The notes under the pieces were generated by a model. It had not been told where the DNA came from and made no database searches. It was given only the letters and a program-made list of their open reading frames with translations. Below are positions 51,126 to 60,341 of a DNA stretch of 64,000 nt, in pieces. How positions within the stretch are numbered: position 1 is the first letter of the stretch; each line of letters opens with the position of its first letter. The stretch is from Nostoc sp. JL33 (GTDB taxonomy: Bacteria; Cyanobacteriota; Cyanobacteriia; Cyanobacteriales; Nostocaceae), in contig NZ_JABXKP010000100.1 of the NCBI RefSeq assembly GCF_017114985.1, positions 200,216 to 264,215 on the forward strand, given 5' to 3'. A program made the position numbers and the translations under genes.

Positions 51126-52046
51126 TTAGACTTGAGTTCCTATAGCTAACCGTATTCCCCAGAATAAGATTAAAGTTGCGATCGCAAGCCAGTCACGTCC
51201 TTTTAATCGTAAGTCATGCCATTGGACTCGATGCTCATTGGGACTGGTAAAACCCCGCACCATCATTGCATTGGCCATTTGATCAGCTCGTAAGAGCAGA
51301 TTTTCCAAAAGTCTCTCTGCGACTGTCATCCAAAGCTTGAATCCTCCTTTTAATCCCAGCTTTTTCCAATTAATTGCCCTTGTCATCACGGAGCGAAATA
51401 AATTTTGCACTTCTTCTAAAACCAGAGGAATAAAGCGCAAGGATAAGGTTAAAGTTAAAGCAATTTCTGTGACAGGCAACTTGAAGCGTCGTAGGGGTTG
51501 CATTAAGCTTTCTATGCCAGATGTGATTTCTTCTGGTGCGGTTGTCAGCAGATACAGGTTAGTGCTGTAAATCACGGTAAATATAAGTGTACTCAAGCGT
51601 ACTGCCAAACTCAAGGAGTAGCGAGTCACTTTCACTGGCCCTTTGTGAAATAGCACGTAGCTGTATTTTTTTTTCTCAACTACTTGCTCTTGAACAATAT
51701 TATTGGACTTTGATGGCTGGGTTAATATTTGTTCATTCGCTGGCAGGCGTGACTGATAATCTACACCCATTCCATCAGGACTGATAGCGGCGATCGCTAA
51801 GACAAAAAACGATAGTATTAATAGCCAACCCATTTGCTGCCGCCATACTCGTCGCGGAATTCTAGCAATTACGGTGGCAATAATCAACAATACCACCAGC
51901 AGTACACGCCAAAGGTTGTTAGCCAAAACATAGCTTGTTAAAAAGCTCATCAACCAGGCGAACTTAACTCGCGGATCAATTTTATGCAACCAAGTTTGGG
52001 GTTGTTCTAAATAAAGTCCAAGTGGCAGCGATCGCAATAAATCCAT
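51126..52046 (-). CDS. EcfT/CbiQ-like transporter membrane component
   Basis: A 306-residue membrane protein of the energy-coupling-factor transporter family, with about six helices. The coupling-helix motifs are recognisable: MTRAINWKKLGLKGGF and the Ala-Arg-Gly-type AMMVRGFTSP. Residues 90-125 hold a polar insertion. The EcfA ATPases and the S component are not nearby, so the vitamin or metal carried cannot be told. Confidence 0.85.
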   Translation of the reverse strand: MDLLRSLPLGLYLEQPQTWLHKIDPRVKFAWLMSFLTSYVLANNLWRVLLVVLLIIATVIARIPRRVWRQQMGWLLILSFFVLAIAAISPDGMGVDYQSRLPANEQILTQPSKSNNIVQEQVVEKKKYSYVLFHKGPVKVTRYSLSLAVRLSTLIFTVIYSTNLYLLTTAPEEITSGIESLMQPLRRFKLPVTEIALTLTLSLRFIPLVLEEVQNLFRSVMTRAINWKKLGLKGGFKLWMTVAERLLENLLLRADQMANAMMVRGFTSPNEHRVQWHDLRLKGRDWLAIATLILFWGIRLAIGTQV

Positions 52047-52174
52047 TTTAGAGTTATGAGTGAGGAATGAGGAGTTAGGAGTTTTGACTTTAACTCATAA
52101 CTTTTACCTTATGCCGCTATCAAACTCAAGTCGATAGGGTTCTGTAGTTAGCAATTTTGGCTTTAACTCATAAC

Positions 52175-52233
52175 TCCTGTACAGACGCGATTCATCGCGT
52201 CTCCCTTGTACAGACGCGATTCATCGCGTCTCC
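52175..52233. repeat. Two copies of the GCGATTCATCGC palindrome
   Basis: Two tandem copies of TGTACAGACGCGATTCATCG followed by CGTCTCC lie directly after der. They belong to the same family as 5932-6003, with the centre changed from TTAA to TTCA. Confidence 0.8.
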
Positions 52234-53603
52234 TAACTTATTTTGACGCGAGTTGCTCTATTAACATTACCACTTTCGGCATCACGGACTTTTTTGCTCC
52301 GCCACAGTAAAATAATTGGCGTGCCTTTAAATCCTAGCTGTTGCCGGAATTGGCGTTCAACGTAGCGGCGGTAGTTGTCGTTGAAGCGTTTGGAATCATT
52401 CACAAATAGAGCGATCGTTGGTGGTTGGCTACTTACTTGTGTACCATAGTAAATCTTGCCCTGACGCCCACCACGAGATGCTGGCGGTGAATGCCAACTA
52501 ACAGCGTCTGTTAAGACTTCGTTAATTACTGATGTGCTGACACGGCGTTTGTGTGATTCCGCCGCAGTTTTCACCAATTCGAGAATCTTTTCTACCCGTT
52601 GTCCTGACAAGGCACTCACAAAAATTGTTTCTGCCCATTCGGTAAAATGTAACCGTGATTGCAGAGTTTTTTCGTAGTCGTAGATTGTATAAGAGTCTTT
52701 TTCGACAGCATCCCACTTATTAACGACGATGATGCAAGCTCGACCTTCCTCGATAATCCGCCCAGCTAATTTTTGGTCTTGCTCAGTGACTCCATCTACG
52801 GCATCTATTACTAATAAAACCACGTCAGCGCGGCGAATCGCTTTGAAAGCGCGGTTAATACTAAAGAATTCTGTGCCGTATTCGATGTGTTTCTTTTTGC
52901 GAATGCCTGCGGTGTCAATCAAGCGGTAGGTTTGCCCGTCTCGTTCAATGACGGTATCAATAGCATCGCGGGTTGTGCCAGAAATTGGGCTGACGATTGC
53001 CCTCTCTTCCCCGACAAAAGAATTGAGTAAGCTCGATTTGCCCACATTCGGACGTCCCACAATTGCTACTTTGATTTCATTAGTATCTGGGATGTCTTCA
53101 ATTGCAGGTATGTGATTAATTAACTCGTCGAGTAACTCTCCTGTGCCACTACCATGAATTGCGGAGATGGGGTAAGGTTCGCCCAATCCCAATACCCAAA
53201 ATTCAGCAGCTTGCATTAAGCCTTGTTCTGGGGATTCACATTTATTTACAGCTAGTAGCACTGGTACGGGTTGTTGGCGCATCCATTCGGCGATTTCTAA
53301 ATCTGCCGATGTGGGGCCTGTTTGACCATCTACGACAAAAATAGCACCACACGCTTCTGCAAGGGCTGTCATTGCCTGTTGGCGAATCAGTGGTAAAAAT
53401 TCGGTATCATCATTAAAAACTAAACCACCAGTGTCTACCACTAAAAATTCCCGGTCGTTCCAGAAAGCTGGTAGATAAGTGCGATCGCGTGTCACTCCCG
53501 GTTCATCATGGACAATCGCCGTTTGTTCCCCGGCGAGTCGATTAACCAGGGTGGATTTGCCCACATTTGGGCGTCCGATAATTGCAACAATTGGCAGTGC
53601 CAT
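52233..53603 (-). CDS. der: Ribosome-associated GTPase Der (EngA)
   Basis: Der is a double GTPase needed for 50S ribosome assembly. The 456-residue protein has two G domains, each with a P-loop GRPNVGKS (residues 8-15 and about 184-191), DTGG and DTAG switch II motifs and NKCE / NKWD, then a C-terminal KH-like domain (residues about 370-450). Length is normal. Confidence 0.97.
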   Translation of the reverse strand: MALPIVAIIGRPNVGKSTLVNRLAGEQTAIVHDEPGVTRDRTYLPAFWNDREFLVVDTGGLVFNDDTEFLPLIRQQAMTALAEACGAIFVVDGQTGPTSADLEIAEWMRQQPVPVLLAVNKCESPEQGLMQAAEFWVLGLGEPYPISAIHGSGTGELLDELINHIPAIEDIPDTNEIKVAIVGRPNVGKSSLLNSFVGEERAIVSPISGTTRDAIDTVIERDGQTYRLIDTAGIRKKKHIEYGTEFFSINRAFKAIRRADVVLLVIDAVDGVTEQDQKLAGRIIEEGRACIIVVNKWDAVEKDSYTIYDYEKTLQSRLHFTEWAETIFVSALSGQRVEKILELVKTAAESHKRRVSTSVINEVLTDAVSWHSPPASRGGRQGKIYYGTQVSSQPPTIALFVNDSKRFNDNYRRYVERQFRQQLGFKGTPIILLWRSKKVRDAESGNVNRATRVKIS

Positions 53604-53744
53604 AAAACCAGGGTAAGTGAGAGACGTAGTATATCATGTACTTACATTTTACTCACTTTAAACTGGAAGTTTTAATAACTTTCCATCAGATGTGGTTTAA
53701 CTCAAAATCAACCAAGCAACATTCCCTCTGAAATACTCAAAAAA

Positions 53745-54299
53745 ATGTCTCCTGAAGAAATCAATCGGTTGACTATATTTCAAAAACGTCCGCTAACCTC
53801 AGCTTCGGAAAAGGAAATTAAGCAAGCTGCTGTCAACTATACCCTTGCTCACTCTTTTGAATTTAATATACTAAGCGGCACACCTGAAGCAATCTTTGCC
53901 CGTCCAATCAAAGCTGCTGAAATTCCTTCTACTGGTTTGGGTGAGATTAACTTTATGGGTGAAGAACCGCCATTGATGTTAGTAGTAGTTAAAGGAGACT
54001 TTGACACTACTGGTTTTGTAGCTCGCCGTTTTCAAACTTCAAATCCTCCTCGCTCAACAAAGTATATTGCTTATGTTTTTGACCTCCGAGCTGGTATACC
54101 TAGTTTAACAGCAACAGGGCTGACAGGAAAATACTTCCGTAATGCCCTTAACGACTCAACATTGCCAGATGAATCAAAGCTTGTTGACCCACAACAAGGT
54201 AAGCCGGAAGCATTACCTGGAGAAAAAGTGGAGCCACCTGCCCAAAAACTACCGTATGGCACTACAATTCCAGGTGAAACTCCAACAAAGAACCCTTAA
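53745..54299 (+). CDS. Hypothetical protein, 184 residues
   Basis: No family is recognised. There is no signal peptide or membrane helix. The middle (PPLMLVVVKGDFDTTGFVAR and KYIAYVFDLRAGIPSLT) looks like a beta-rich domain, and the last 35 residues are Pro-rich. The frame is open for 555 bp with normal codon use, is preceded by its own spacer and is followed by a clear terminator, so it is probably real. Confidence 0.6.
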   Translation: MSPEEINRLTIFQKRPLTSASEKEIKQAAVNYTLAHSFEFNILSGTPEAIFARPIKAAEIPSTGLGEINFMGEEPPLMLVVVKGDFDTTGFVARRFQTSNPPRSTKYIAYVFDLRAGIPSLTATGLTGKYFRNALNDSTLPDESKLVDPQQGKPEALPGEKVEPPAQKLPYGTTIPGETPTKNP

Positions 54300-54468
54300 A
54301 TAGGTTTTCCGGGCTATTGGTGACAAGTAAAAAGCGAGTAAATCTGGTTTACGAAACCGTTTGATATGTCTGGGTTCTGGTACGAAAAAGACTCCATTCA
54401 TTAGCTTACGTCTAATTGAACTTCGTTACTTTTCTCCAATGGGCGATCGCCATACTTTTAAAATAAAA

Positions 54469-54490
54469 AAAGGTAGGAAATCCTACCTTT
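54469..54490. terminator. Bidirectional factor-independent terminator
   Basis: AAAGGTAGGA (54469-54478) pairs with TCCTACCTTT (54481-54490), with A-runs on the left and T-runs on the right. It lies between the convergent hypothetical gene and the M50 protease gene and can serve both. Confidence 0.8.
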
Positions 54491-54584
54491 TACCCAAAAA
54501 AAGCATTTTGTAACCAAATACCAATTTAAATATCACACACTCTTTTGACGCGTCTATTGCAAAACTATGACGAGTGTATGACGT

Positions 54585-55781
54585 TTAATTTGTAATTGAT
54601 TTCGCTATTCCTGCCAGTTGCAACCCAGGCGGATAGCTACCTTCTTCTTTGATCCGCTTAATTTCTGCATCCGTTATTCGCAAATTTAACTTTTGTGCCA
54701 ACGATCGCACAATATCTCCCCGATCAATTACACCAGCTACAGCGCCAGCCGGAGAAAGTACGGTAATTCGAGGTAATTGCTCATTTTCCAGCTTGTTAAT
54801 TACCTCAGCTATCAATGTTGCTTCTGTAACGGTAGGTATTTCTGTCAGGGGATGCACAATGCTGTGTAAGGTTTGGGTTTCCCATTCACTCCTTTGGGTT
54901 AAACGCAAATCGTCAATGGAAACCAGACCCCGGTAACGTCCATCAGAAGCAGCAAAATAAACCTGTGAGGGAGCGGTTTCCAACAGGTATAAATCGGCAA
55001 AGGAGCGCAATGTCTGGTCAGCATCAATTACGCGAAAGTCACGGGTCATTGCATCAGCCGCCACTACCTTGAGTAGGCTTTCTTGTAATGTAGTCATGTT
55101 GTCATAGGTGTTGGCGTTGCGGACAGCAAACCAACCTAACAGCGCAATCCACAAACCAGTGACTAATTCTCTGGTCAAAAAATCTACAACAAATCCTAAA
55201 GCGATCGCACCATAACCTAAAATTTGCCCCGCCTTTGCAGCCCAGTGTACCGCTTGAAAACGATTACCTGTTATTTGCCATAGTGCTGCTTTTAACACTT
55301 GCCCTCCATCTAGAGGTAAGCCGGGAATCATGTTAAATAGAGCCACCACCAAGTTAATTCTCGCCAAATCTCCAACCATGACACTGAGCGGACTGGTATC
55401 AGGTATCACAATAGTTCCCAGCCGGAGCAGGAAAAATAGTCCGATACTCACCAAAGGCCCGGCGATCGCTACTTGAAAGGCTTTGAAAGGAGTTTTAGAT
55501 TCTTCTTCAATAGCAGCAATCCCGCCAAACATAAATAGAGTAATTGAATTAACTCTAATGCCTTGCGATCGGGCTGCCAAGCTGTGACCCAACTCATGTA
55601 ACAACACTGAAACAAATAACAACAGTGCCATCACTATTCCAGCACTCCAAGCTATAACAGCCCCCCATTCCTGATAAGCTACCCCAAAATTGAGAGTTGC
55701 CAACCCTAAAATCACAAACCATAACGGGTCTAAAAACAGGGGAATTCCAAATAAAGACCCAATTTTCCAATTTGTTTGCAT
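54585..55781 (-). CDS. M50 site-2-protease family metalloprotease with CBS domains
   Basis: A 398-residue intramembrane protease. The zinc motif is LHELGHSLAA (about residue 62) and the second motif NMIPGLPLDGGQ (about residue 148). About six helices occupy residues 10-215. Two CBS domains fill about 245-370 (MTRDFRVIDADQTLRSFADL; LTEIPTVTEATLIAEVINKL) and could sense adenine nucleotides. The substrate is unknown; relatives cut anti-sigma factors. Confidence 0.92.
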   Translation of the reverse strand: MQTNWKIGSLFGIPLFLDPLWFVILGLATLNFGVAYQEWGAVIAWSAGIVMALLLFVSVLLHELGHSLAARSQGIRVNSITLFMFGGIAAIEEESKTPFKAFQVAIAGPLVSIGLFFLLRLGTIVIPDTSPLSVMVGDLARINLVVALFNMIPGLPLDGGQVLKAALWQITGNRFQAVHWAAKAGQILGYGAIALGFVVDFLTRELVTGLWIALLGWFAVRNANTYDNMTTLQESLLKVVAADAMTRDFRVIDADQTLRSFADLYLLETAPSQVYFAASDGRYRGLVSIDDLRLTQRSEWETQTLHSIVHPLTEIPTVTEATLIAEVINKLENEQLPRITVLSPAGAVAGVIDRGDIVRSLAQKLNLRITDAEIKRIKEEGSYPPGLQLAGIAKSITN

Positions 55782-56274
55782 TACATTACCCTAAAACTAG
55801 ATATCGCCAGTAGTTTTTATACTGAGATACTACACATAGTCCTATACAGATTTATATTGAGCATCAATTCGGTAGTGCCGAGTGAAGAAATGCTCTTATT
55901 TCTAGAATAGACAATTAAGCAATTCGCTTTTTCTTAATTCGCAATTTGCAATTTGCAATTACGTTTTGTAACGGGGATTTTAATTAGGCGTTCAATTCGT
56001 GCTGCCCTTCTATTGCTGGGGAATTAAACCCTTAAACTTTGTTAATGCCTGTGAGCAAAAGTGTGGAGAGGGGCATTGGGGAGCCAGCGCCGTGGGCGGG
56101 TTTCCCACGCCAGCCCGCACAACGAGGGGAAAATACGCAAGCGGCTGGCTCGACTTGAGGCGACTGGCATCATGGGGCATAAGTTATTTCTTCCTTAGTG
56201 CCCCTGCCCAAAATCGTTTTTAGGAGTTTTGTATTGATCGCGGCGTTACAAGTAACACCTCTGTGATCACAAAA
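55782..56274. other. Spacer with repeats
   Basis: No gene is supported. CAATTTG heptamers lie near 55930-55960. A GC-rich palindromic element (GCCGTGGGCGGGTTTCCCAC and neighbours, about 56083-56165) resembles the 6315 and 61424 repeats in its GAGCCAGCGCC start. Confidence 0.45.
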
Positions 56275-56529
56275 CTACAGACGACCGATGTTAGTCAGTC
56301 CTAAAACGATGCCAACGCCGATAATATGACCAAAAGCCATCGCTGCAACGAATGTTGGAATACTAATCGGCAGGATGGGGAACTTGGGGCCAACTAGGGG
56401 TTTTTCAATCCTAGTACTTAGTAAAACTATTACTAAGCTGCTGACGCTGATGATGATTCCTACTACGGGGTTCCACGCAGGTGTTGCGGGAACAGATGCA
56501 GCTGCTGCTAGTAAAATAGATGAAATCAA
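56275..56529 (-). CDS. psaK: Photosystem I subunit PsaK
   Basis: PsaK is a peripheral two-helix subunit at the edge of photosystem I. The 84-residue protein starts at TTG 56529, supported by AGGAGA 8 bp upstream. Helix 1 is VVGIIISVSSLVIVLL and helix 2 VAAMAFGHIIGVGIVLGL, with the family end LTNIGRL. The sequence differs from the housekeeping type and may be a PsaK2-like, stress-related form. A TATAAT-like box lies about 45 bp upstream of the start. Confidence 0.92.
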   Translation of the reverse strand: MISSILLAAAASVPATPAWNPVVGIIISVSSLVIVLLSTRIEKPLVGPKFPILPISIPTFVAAMAFGHIIGVGIVLGLTNIGRL

Positions 56530-56649
56530 GCTTTTGTCTCCTAAATGGAAAAGTTAATGTAGACCTACAAGATTATAAAATTACAAGGCCCAAAAGTTTT
56601 TTAGATAGTTTAGACTTTTCTGAGATTATTTAAAATTTGCCAGATTTTC

Positions 56650-57294
56650 ATGCGCGTTAAAATTTGCGGCATCACTCAACCACAGCAGTCTATAGCGATC
56701 GCCTCTCTGGGCGCAACGGCACTAGGATTTATTTGTGTGCCAACCTCACCTCGCTACGTGACTACATCCCAAATTCAAGCAGCAGTCGCAGAACTCGCGG
56801 CAAATATTGACACAATTGGTGTTTTTGCCAACGCTAGCATCCCCGAAGTCAGCGAAATAGTTGCTGATTCTGGGTTGACTGGTGTGCAGTTACACGGTGA
56901 TGAATCACCAGATTTTTGCTACCAATTACGTCAAGCTTTACCCAATGTCGAAATTATTAAAGCACTGAGAATTCGTAGTCTTGAGGATCTTGACACAGCG
57001 ATCGATTACATTAAATACATAGATACTTTACTACTTGATGCCTACCATCCCCAACAACTTGGTGGTACAGGCAAAACCTTAGATTGGAGAATGCTAGAGA
57101 AATTTAACCCCAATTGCTCTTGGTTTTTGGCTGGGGGATTAACAGCAGATAATATTCTGGAAGCTTTAAGTCAGGTTAATCCTAGCGGCGTTGATTTATC
57201 TAGTGGTGTGGAACGTTCACCTGGAGATAAGGATTTAGACAAAGTAGCACTTCTATTTCAGAGCCTAAAAAATATTGATTTACCTAGAAGTTAG
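56650..57294 (+). CDS. trpF: Phosphoribosylanthranilate isomerase
   Basis: The third committed step of tryptophan synthesis. The 214-residue TIM barrel begins MRVKICGITQPQQS with the catalytic Cys6-type residue and has LGFICVPTSPRYV, VQLHGDES, LDAYHPQQLGGTGKTLDW and LAGGLTADNI, all family motifs. Other trp genes are not nearby, which is normal in cyanobacteria. Confidence 0.95.
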   Translation: MRVKICGITQPQQSIAIASLGATALGFICVPTSPRYVTTSQIQAAVAELAANIDTIGVFANASIPEVSEIVADSGLTGVQLHGDESPDFCYQLRQALPNVEIIKALRIRSLEDLDTAIDYIKYIDTLLLDAYHPQQLGGTGKTLDWRMLEKFNPNCSWFLAGGLTADNILEALSQVNPSGVDLSSGVERSPGDKDLDKVALLFQSLKNIDLPRS

Positions 57295-57344
57295 GAGTGA
57301 TAAGTTGTGAACTAACTCCTAACTTCTAACTTCTAAGTCACTAC

Positions 57345-58052
57345 TTAAAAGAACGCCCCTTGGTGGCGAATCAAATTAAAAAATTCTTCGCGGGTTTTGT
57401 GCTCCTCTTGGAACACACCAACCATTGCGCTAGTCACAGTCCAAGAACCTGGTTTCTGGACGCCCCGCATCACCATGCACATATGGCTAGCTTCCATCAC
57501 AACAGCTACGCCTTGAGGTTCTAGAATGGTCTGAATTGCCTCGGCAATTTGGCGGGTTAACCTCTCCTGCACTTGCAAGCGACGGGAATACATCTCAACA
57601 ATGCGGGCCAACTTACTCAGTCCCACAACTTTTTCCTTGGGGATATAAGCAACGTGTGCTTTACCCATAAATGGCAGCATATGGTGTTCACACAGACTAA
57701 AGAAATTAATATCTCTAACTAGTACCATCTCGTTATGCCCTTCATCAAAGATGGCATCGTTAACGAGTTCTTCAAGGGATTGGTTGTAACCACTGGTAAG
57801 AAACCGCATTGCCTCGGCCACTCGCTTGGGTGTTTTGAGGAGTCCTTCGCGTTCGGGGTCTTCTCCAACGCCCAATATTAGTGTCCGCACGGCGTCCTTC
57901 ATTTCCTCCATCTGTTCCTCTTTAGGCTCGAACAAATCGGCTTGTCGCCCGTTATGAGTATTGCGATCGGGTCTAGGAGTTATGACTTCTGCCAAGTCGG
58001 GAATCAGAGGCAATTGAGAGGAATTGGAACCATTTGAACTAGCAATAGTCAT
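57345..58052 (-). CDS. folE: GTP cyclohydrolase I
   Basis: The first step of tetrahydrofolate and pterin synthesis. The 235-residue protein has a 45-residue variable N-terminus and the core motifs FFSLCEHHMLPF (zinc Cys and His), YSRRLQVQERLT and ASHMCMVMRGVQKPGS (second zinc Cys). Length is typical. It lies downstream of the SDR gene in the same orientation, at the end of the ado-aar-accA series. Confidence 0.96.
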   Translation of the reverse strand: MTIASSNGSNSSQLPLIPDLAEVITPRPDRNTHNGRQADLFEPKEEQMEEMKDAVRTLILGVGEDPEREGLLKTPKRVAEAMRFLTSGYNQSLEELVNDAIFDEGHNEMVLVRDINFFSLCEHHMLPFMGKAHVAYIPKEKVVGLSKLARIVEMYSRRLQVQERLTRQIAEAIQTILEPQGVAVVMEASHMCMVMRGVQKPGSWTVTSAMVGVFQEEHKTREEFFNLIRHQGAFF

Positions 58053-58074
58053 GATTGAGTCTTGGTTATGGTTT

Positions 58075-58148
58075 TAATTTAGTTATGAGTTATGAGTTAT
58101 GAGTTAAAAATTTTAACTCCTAACTTTTGATTCCTAACTCCTAACTTC
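58075..58148. repeat. TTATGAG heptamers with inverted partner
   Basis: AGTTATG units (58080-58104) are followed by the complementary AACTCCTAAC units (58113-58146), forming a hairpin between folE and the SDR gene. Confidence 0.75.
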
Positions 58149-58152
58149 GCAA

Positions 58153-58878
58153 TTAGAGTGCGCCAGCGCTGGGCATTAGGGTCAATTCATCAATAACTGC
58201 CTGTTGTGGTAACAGAACTGTGTACAGAATTGACTGAGCCACAATTTCCGGGGTTAACATTTTAGAACGGTCAAAGTTGGCATGGACTGTTTCTGTGTCC
58301 CAAAGTTCTGTATTGACTGCCCCAGGACAAATAGCTGTGACACGAATGCCGTGGGTGCGTTCTTCTTGTGCCAGGGTTTGAGAGAGGGCAATCAAACCAG
58401 CTTTGCTGACACTGTATGCTCCCCAACCGGGAAACGGTTGCTTGGCGGCAATTGAGGCGACGTTAATAATTGTGCCTGTGCCACGATCGCGCATTGAAGG
58501 CAAAATCCCCACAATGCACTGAAACACACCAGTCAGATTCAAGTCAATTACCTGCTGCCACCCCTCTAGGGGAGTTTCGCTCAAGGTGGCTGTATAGGCA
58601 AGGCCCGCATTGTTTACCAGAATGTCTATATCACCAAAGTCAAGGGCGATCGCTTGGATCTTTTCTTTTACTTCGGAGATCCTCGCTAAATCTACAGCGT
58701 AAGCTTTCGCTTCCACCCCAGTATGCTGTACAGCTTCTTTTACTGCCTCCAATTTATCCAAAGAACGGCTGACTAAAGCGACATCTATTCCCGCTTTCGC
58801 AAAAGCTAAAGCCGTTGCTTTGCCAATTCCACTACTTGCCCCAGTAATCAGGGCGCGGCGTTTTTGCTCAACACTCAT
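58153..58878 (-). CDS. Short-chain dehydrogenase/reductase
   Basis: The start is placed at ATG 58878 (MSVEQKRRALITGAS), 10 codons after an earlier possible start, giving 241 residues. The NADP-binding motif is TGASSGIGKATA, then NNAG, and the catalytic Ser-Tyr-Lys are in NVASIA and GAYSVSKAG. It belongs to the FabG-like SDR group. In many cyanobacteria this gene follows accA and the alkane genes, but its substrate is unknown. Confidence 0.9.
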   Translation of the reverse strand: MSVEQKRRALITGASSGIGKATALAFAKAGIDVALVSRSLDKLEAVKEAVQHTGVEAKAYAVDLARISEVKEKIQAIALDFGDIDILVNNAGLAYTATLSETPLEGWQQVIDLNLTGVFQCIVGILPSMRDRGTGTIINVASIAAKQPFPGWGAYSVSKAGLIALSQTLAQEERTHGIRVTAICPGAVNTELWDTETVHANFDRSKMLTPEIVAQSILYTVLLPQQAVIDELTLMPSAGAL

Positions 58879-59110
58879 GGTGTCTCCCAATTTTTTGGCA
58901 GTTCCCAAAACCTATTACCATCCAATTATTCGCACTTTTCGGTCTGGATAGATTAAAGGAATCTAAAAATCTGATGATTTGCATTAAGTAACTGCTATAA
59001 TTCAGTGCAATAGTCGGCGTATTGTGGGTTTTATCCAGTCAAGACAACAAATCATTGTCTGTAAAACCACGCCGCACACTCAAATTAAATTACTTAAAAA
59101 TACAAAACCC

Positions 59111-59127
59111 ACTCAATTAAATTGAGT
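59111..59127 (-). terminator. Possible terminator after accA
   Basis: ACTCAAT/ATTGAGT hairpin with a 3-base loop, followed on the minus strand by GGGTTTTG. It lies about 107 bp after the accA stop. It is weak because the T-run is short. The rest of the spacer 58879-59233 holds nothing recognised. Confidence 0.35.
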
Positions 59128-59233
59128 AGATTTGCTGAACATGCAAATGCCTATGGCTAGATTGTTAAAAATCTTTAAGCACATAGGCAATTATAGCATT
59201 TCTGCTTGGCTAATTAATCATTATGCAGTGCCG

Positions 59234-60214
59234 TTAGTGGGCAACTTCTGTAAAAACACCAATTTTGCGGAATTTTTCATAGCGCAGTTGACGGCGTTCT
59301 GGAGCGGTTAAACGATTGAGTTCGTCCAAATTTTCTAGCAGCACTTGCTTGAGAGTGGTGGCGGCTTTTAATGGGTCGGAATGAGCGCCACCAGTGGGTT
59401 CAGGCAGTATTTGGTCGATAATTCCCAACTTTTTCAGGTCGTGGGAAATAATTTTCAGAGCAACGGCGGCTTGAGGAGCCTTGCCAGCATCTTTCCACAA
59501 AATCGCGGCGCAGGCTTCGGGAGTGGCGACAGTATAAACTGAGTGTTCAAACATGAGTAGGCGATCGCCTACGCCAATACCGAGTGCGCCACCGGAACCA
59601 CCTTCACCAATGACTGTGCAGATAATCGGCACATCTAAGCAGAACATTTCCCGCAAGTTGTAAGCGATCGCTTCTCCTTGACCTTGGTGTTCTGCTTCTA
59701 CTCCAGACCAAGCTCCTGGCGTGTCGATAAAAGTTAATATCGGCATACTAAACTTGTTGGCGTGTTCCATCAACCGCATCGCCTTGCGGTAGCCGCCAGG
59801 GTAAGGCATTCCAAAGTTACGGGCAATATTGTCTTTAGTATCACGACCTTTTTGATGACCCAACATCACCACAGGTTGTCCACTCAGACGACCGACACCA
59901 CCAACTAAAGCCGGATCGTCACCACCAGTGCGATCGCCATGCAATTCCATCCATTCATCACTAATAGCCTGAATGTAATCGAGAGTACTGGGGCGACGCG
60001 GATGACGAGCGACTTGCAATCGCTGGGACGGAGATAGACTAGTGAAAATTTCCTCACGCAGTTGCATGGCGCGTGCTTCTAGTTGACGAATTTGACCAGA
60101 AACATCGACGCCATTTTCTTCTGCAAGTTGCCGAATTTGATCAATTCGGGTTGCGAGTTCTGCTAAGGGTTTTTCAAAATCTAACAGTAGCGGTTTACGC
60201 TCGGTAGTTGCCAT
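59234..60214 (-). CDS. accA: Acetyl-CoA carboxylase carboxyltransferase subunit alpha
   Basis: AccA and AccD transfer the carboxyl group from biotin to acetyl-CoA to make malonyl-CoA. The start at ATG 60214 (MATTERKPLLLDFEKP) gives 326 residues, the family length; an ATG 15 bp earlier is also possible. HPRRPSTLDYI, GHQKGRDTKDNIARNFGMP, TPGAWSGVEAEHQGQGEAIA and GEGGSGGALGIGVGD are the CoA- and biotin-site motifs. It lies directly after aar, linking malonyl-CoA supply to acyl-ACP use. Confidence 0.96.
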   Translation of the reverse strand: MATTERKPLLLDFEKPLAELATRIDQIRQLAEENGVDVSGQIRQLEARAMQLREEIFTSLSPSQRLQVARHPRRPSTLDYIQAISDEWMELHGDRTGGDDPALVGGVGRLSGQPVVMLGHQKGRDTKDNIARNFGMPYPGGYRKAMRLMEHANKFSMPILTFIDTPGAWSGVEAEHQGQGEAIAYNLREMFCLDVPIICTVIGEGGSGGALGIGVGDRLLMFEHSVYTVATPEACAAILWKDAGKAPQAAVALKIISHDLKKLGIIDQILPEPTGGAHSDPLKAATTLKQVLLENLDELNRLTAPERRQLRYEKFRKIGVFTEVAH

Positions 60215-60247
60215 CGTAGGGGTTATCAATTACGAGTTATAAGTTAT

Positions 60248-60338
60248 CTATCCTTTGTCCTTTGTCCTTTGTCAGTTGTCCTTAGTCATTTGTTATTTGC
60301 AAATGACTAATGACTAATGACCAATGACTAATGACCAA
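60248..60338. repeat. Heptamer repeats between accA and aar
   Basis: TCCTTTG units (60251-60275) and then ATGACTA/ATGACCA units (60300-60340), complementary to each other in part, fill the gap. They are related to the block before proC. Confidence 0.8.
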
Positions 60339-60341
60339 TGA

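Noticed and set aside
55999..56223. A 74-codon plus-strand frame before psaK
   Set aside because: It runs through a GC-rich palindromic repeat; the peptide has no motif.
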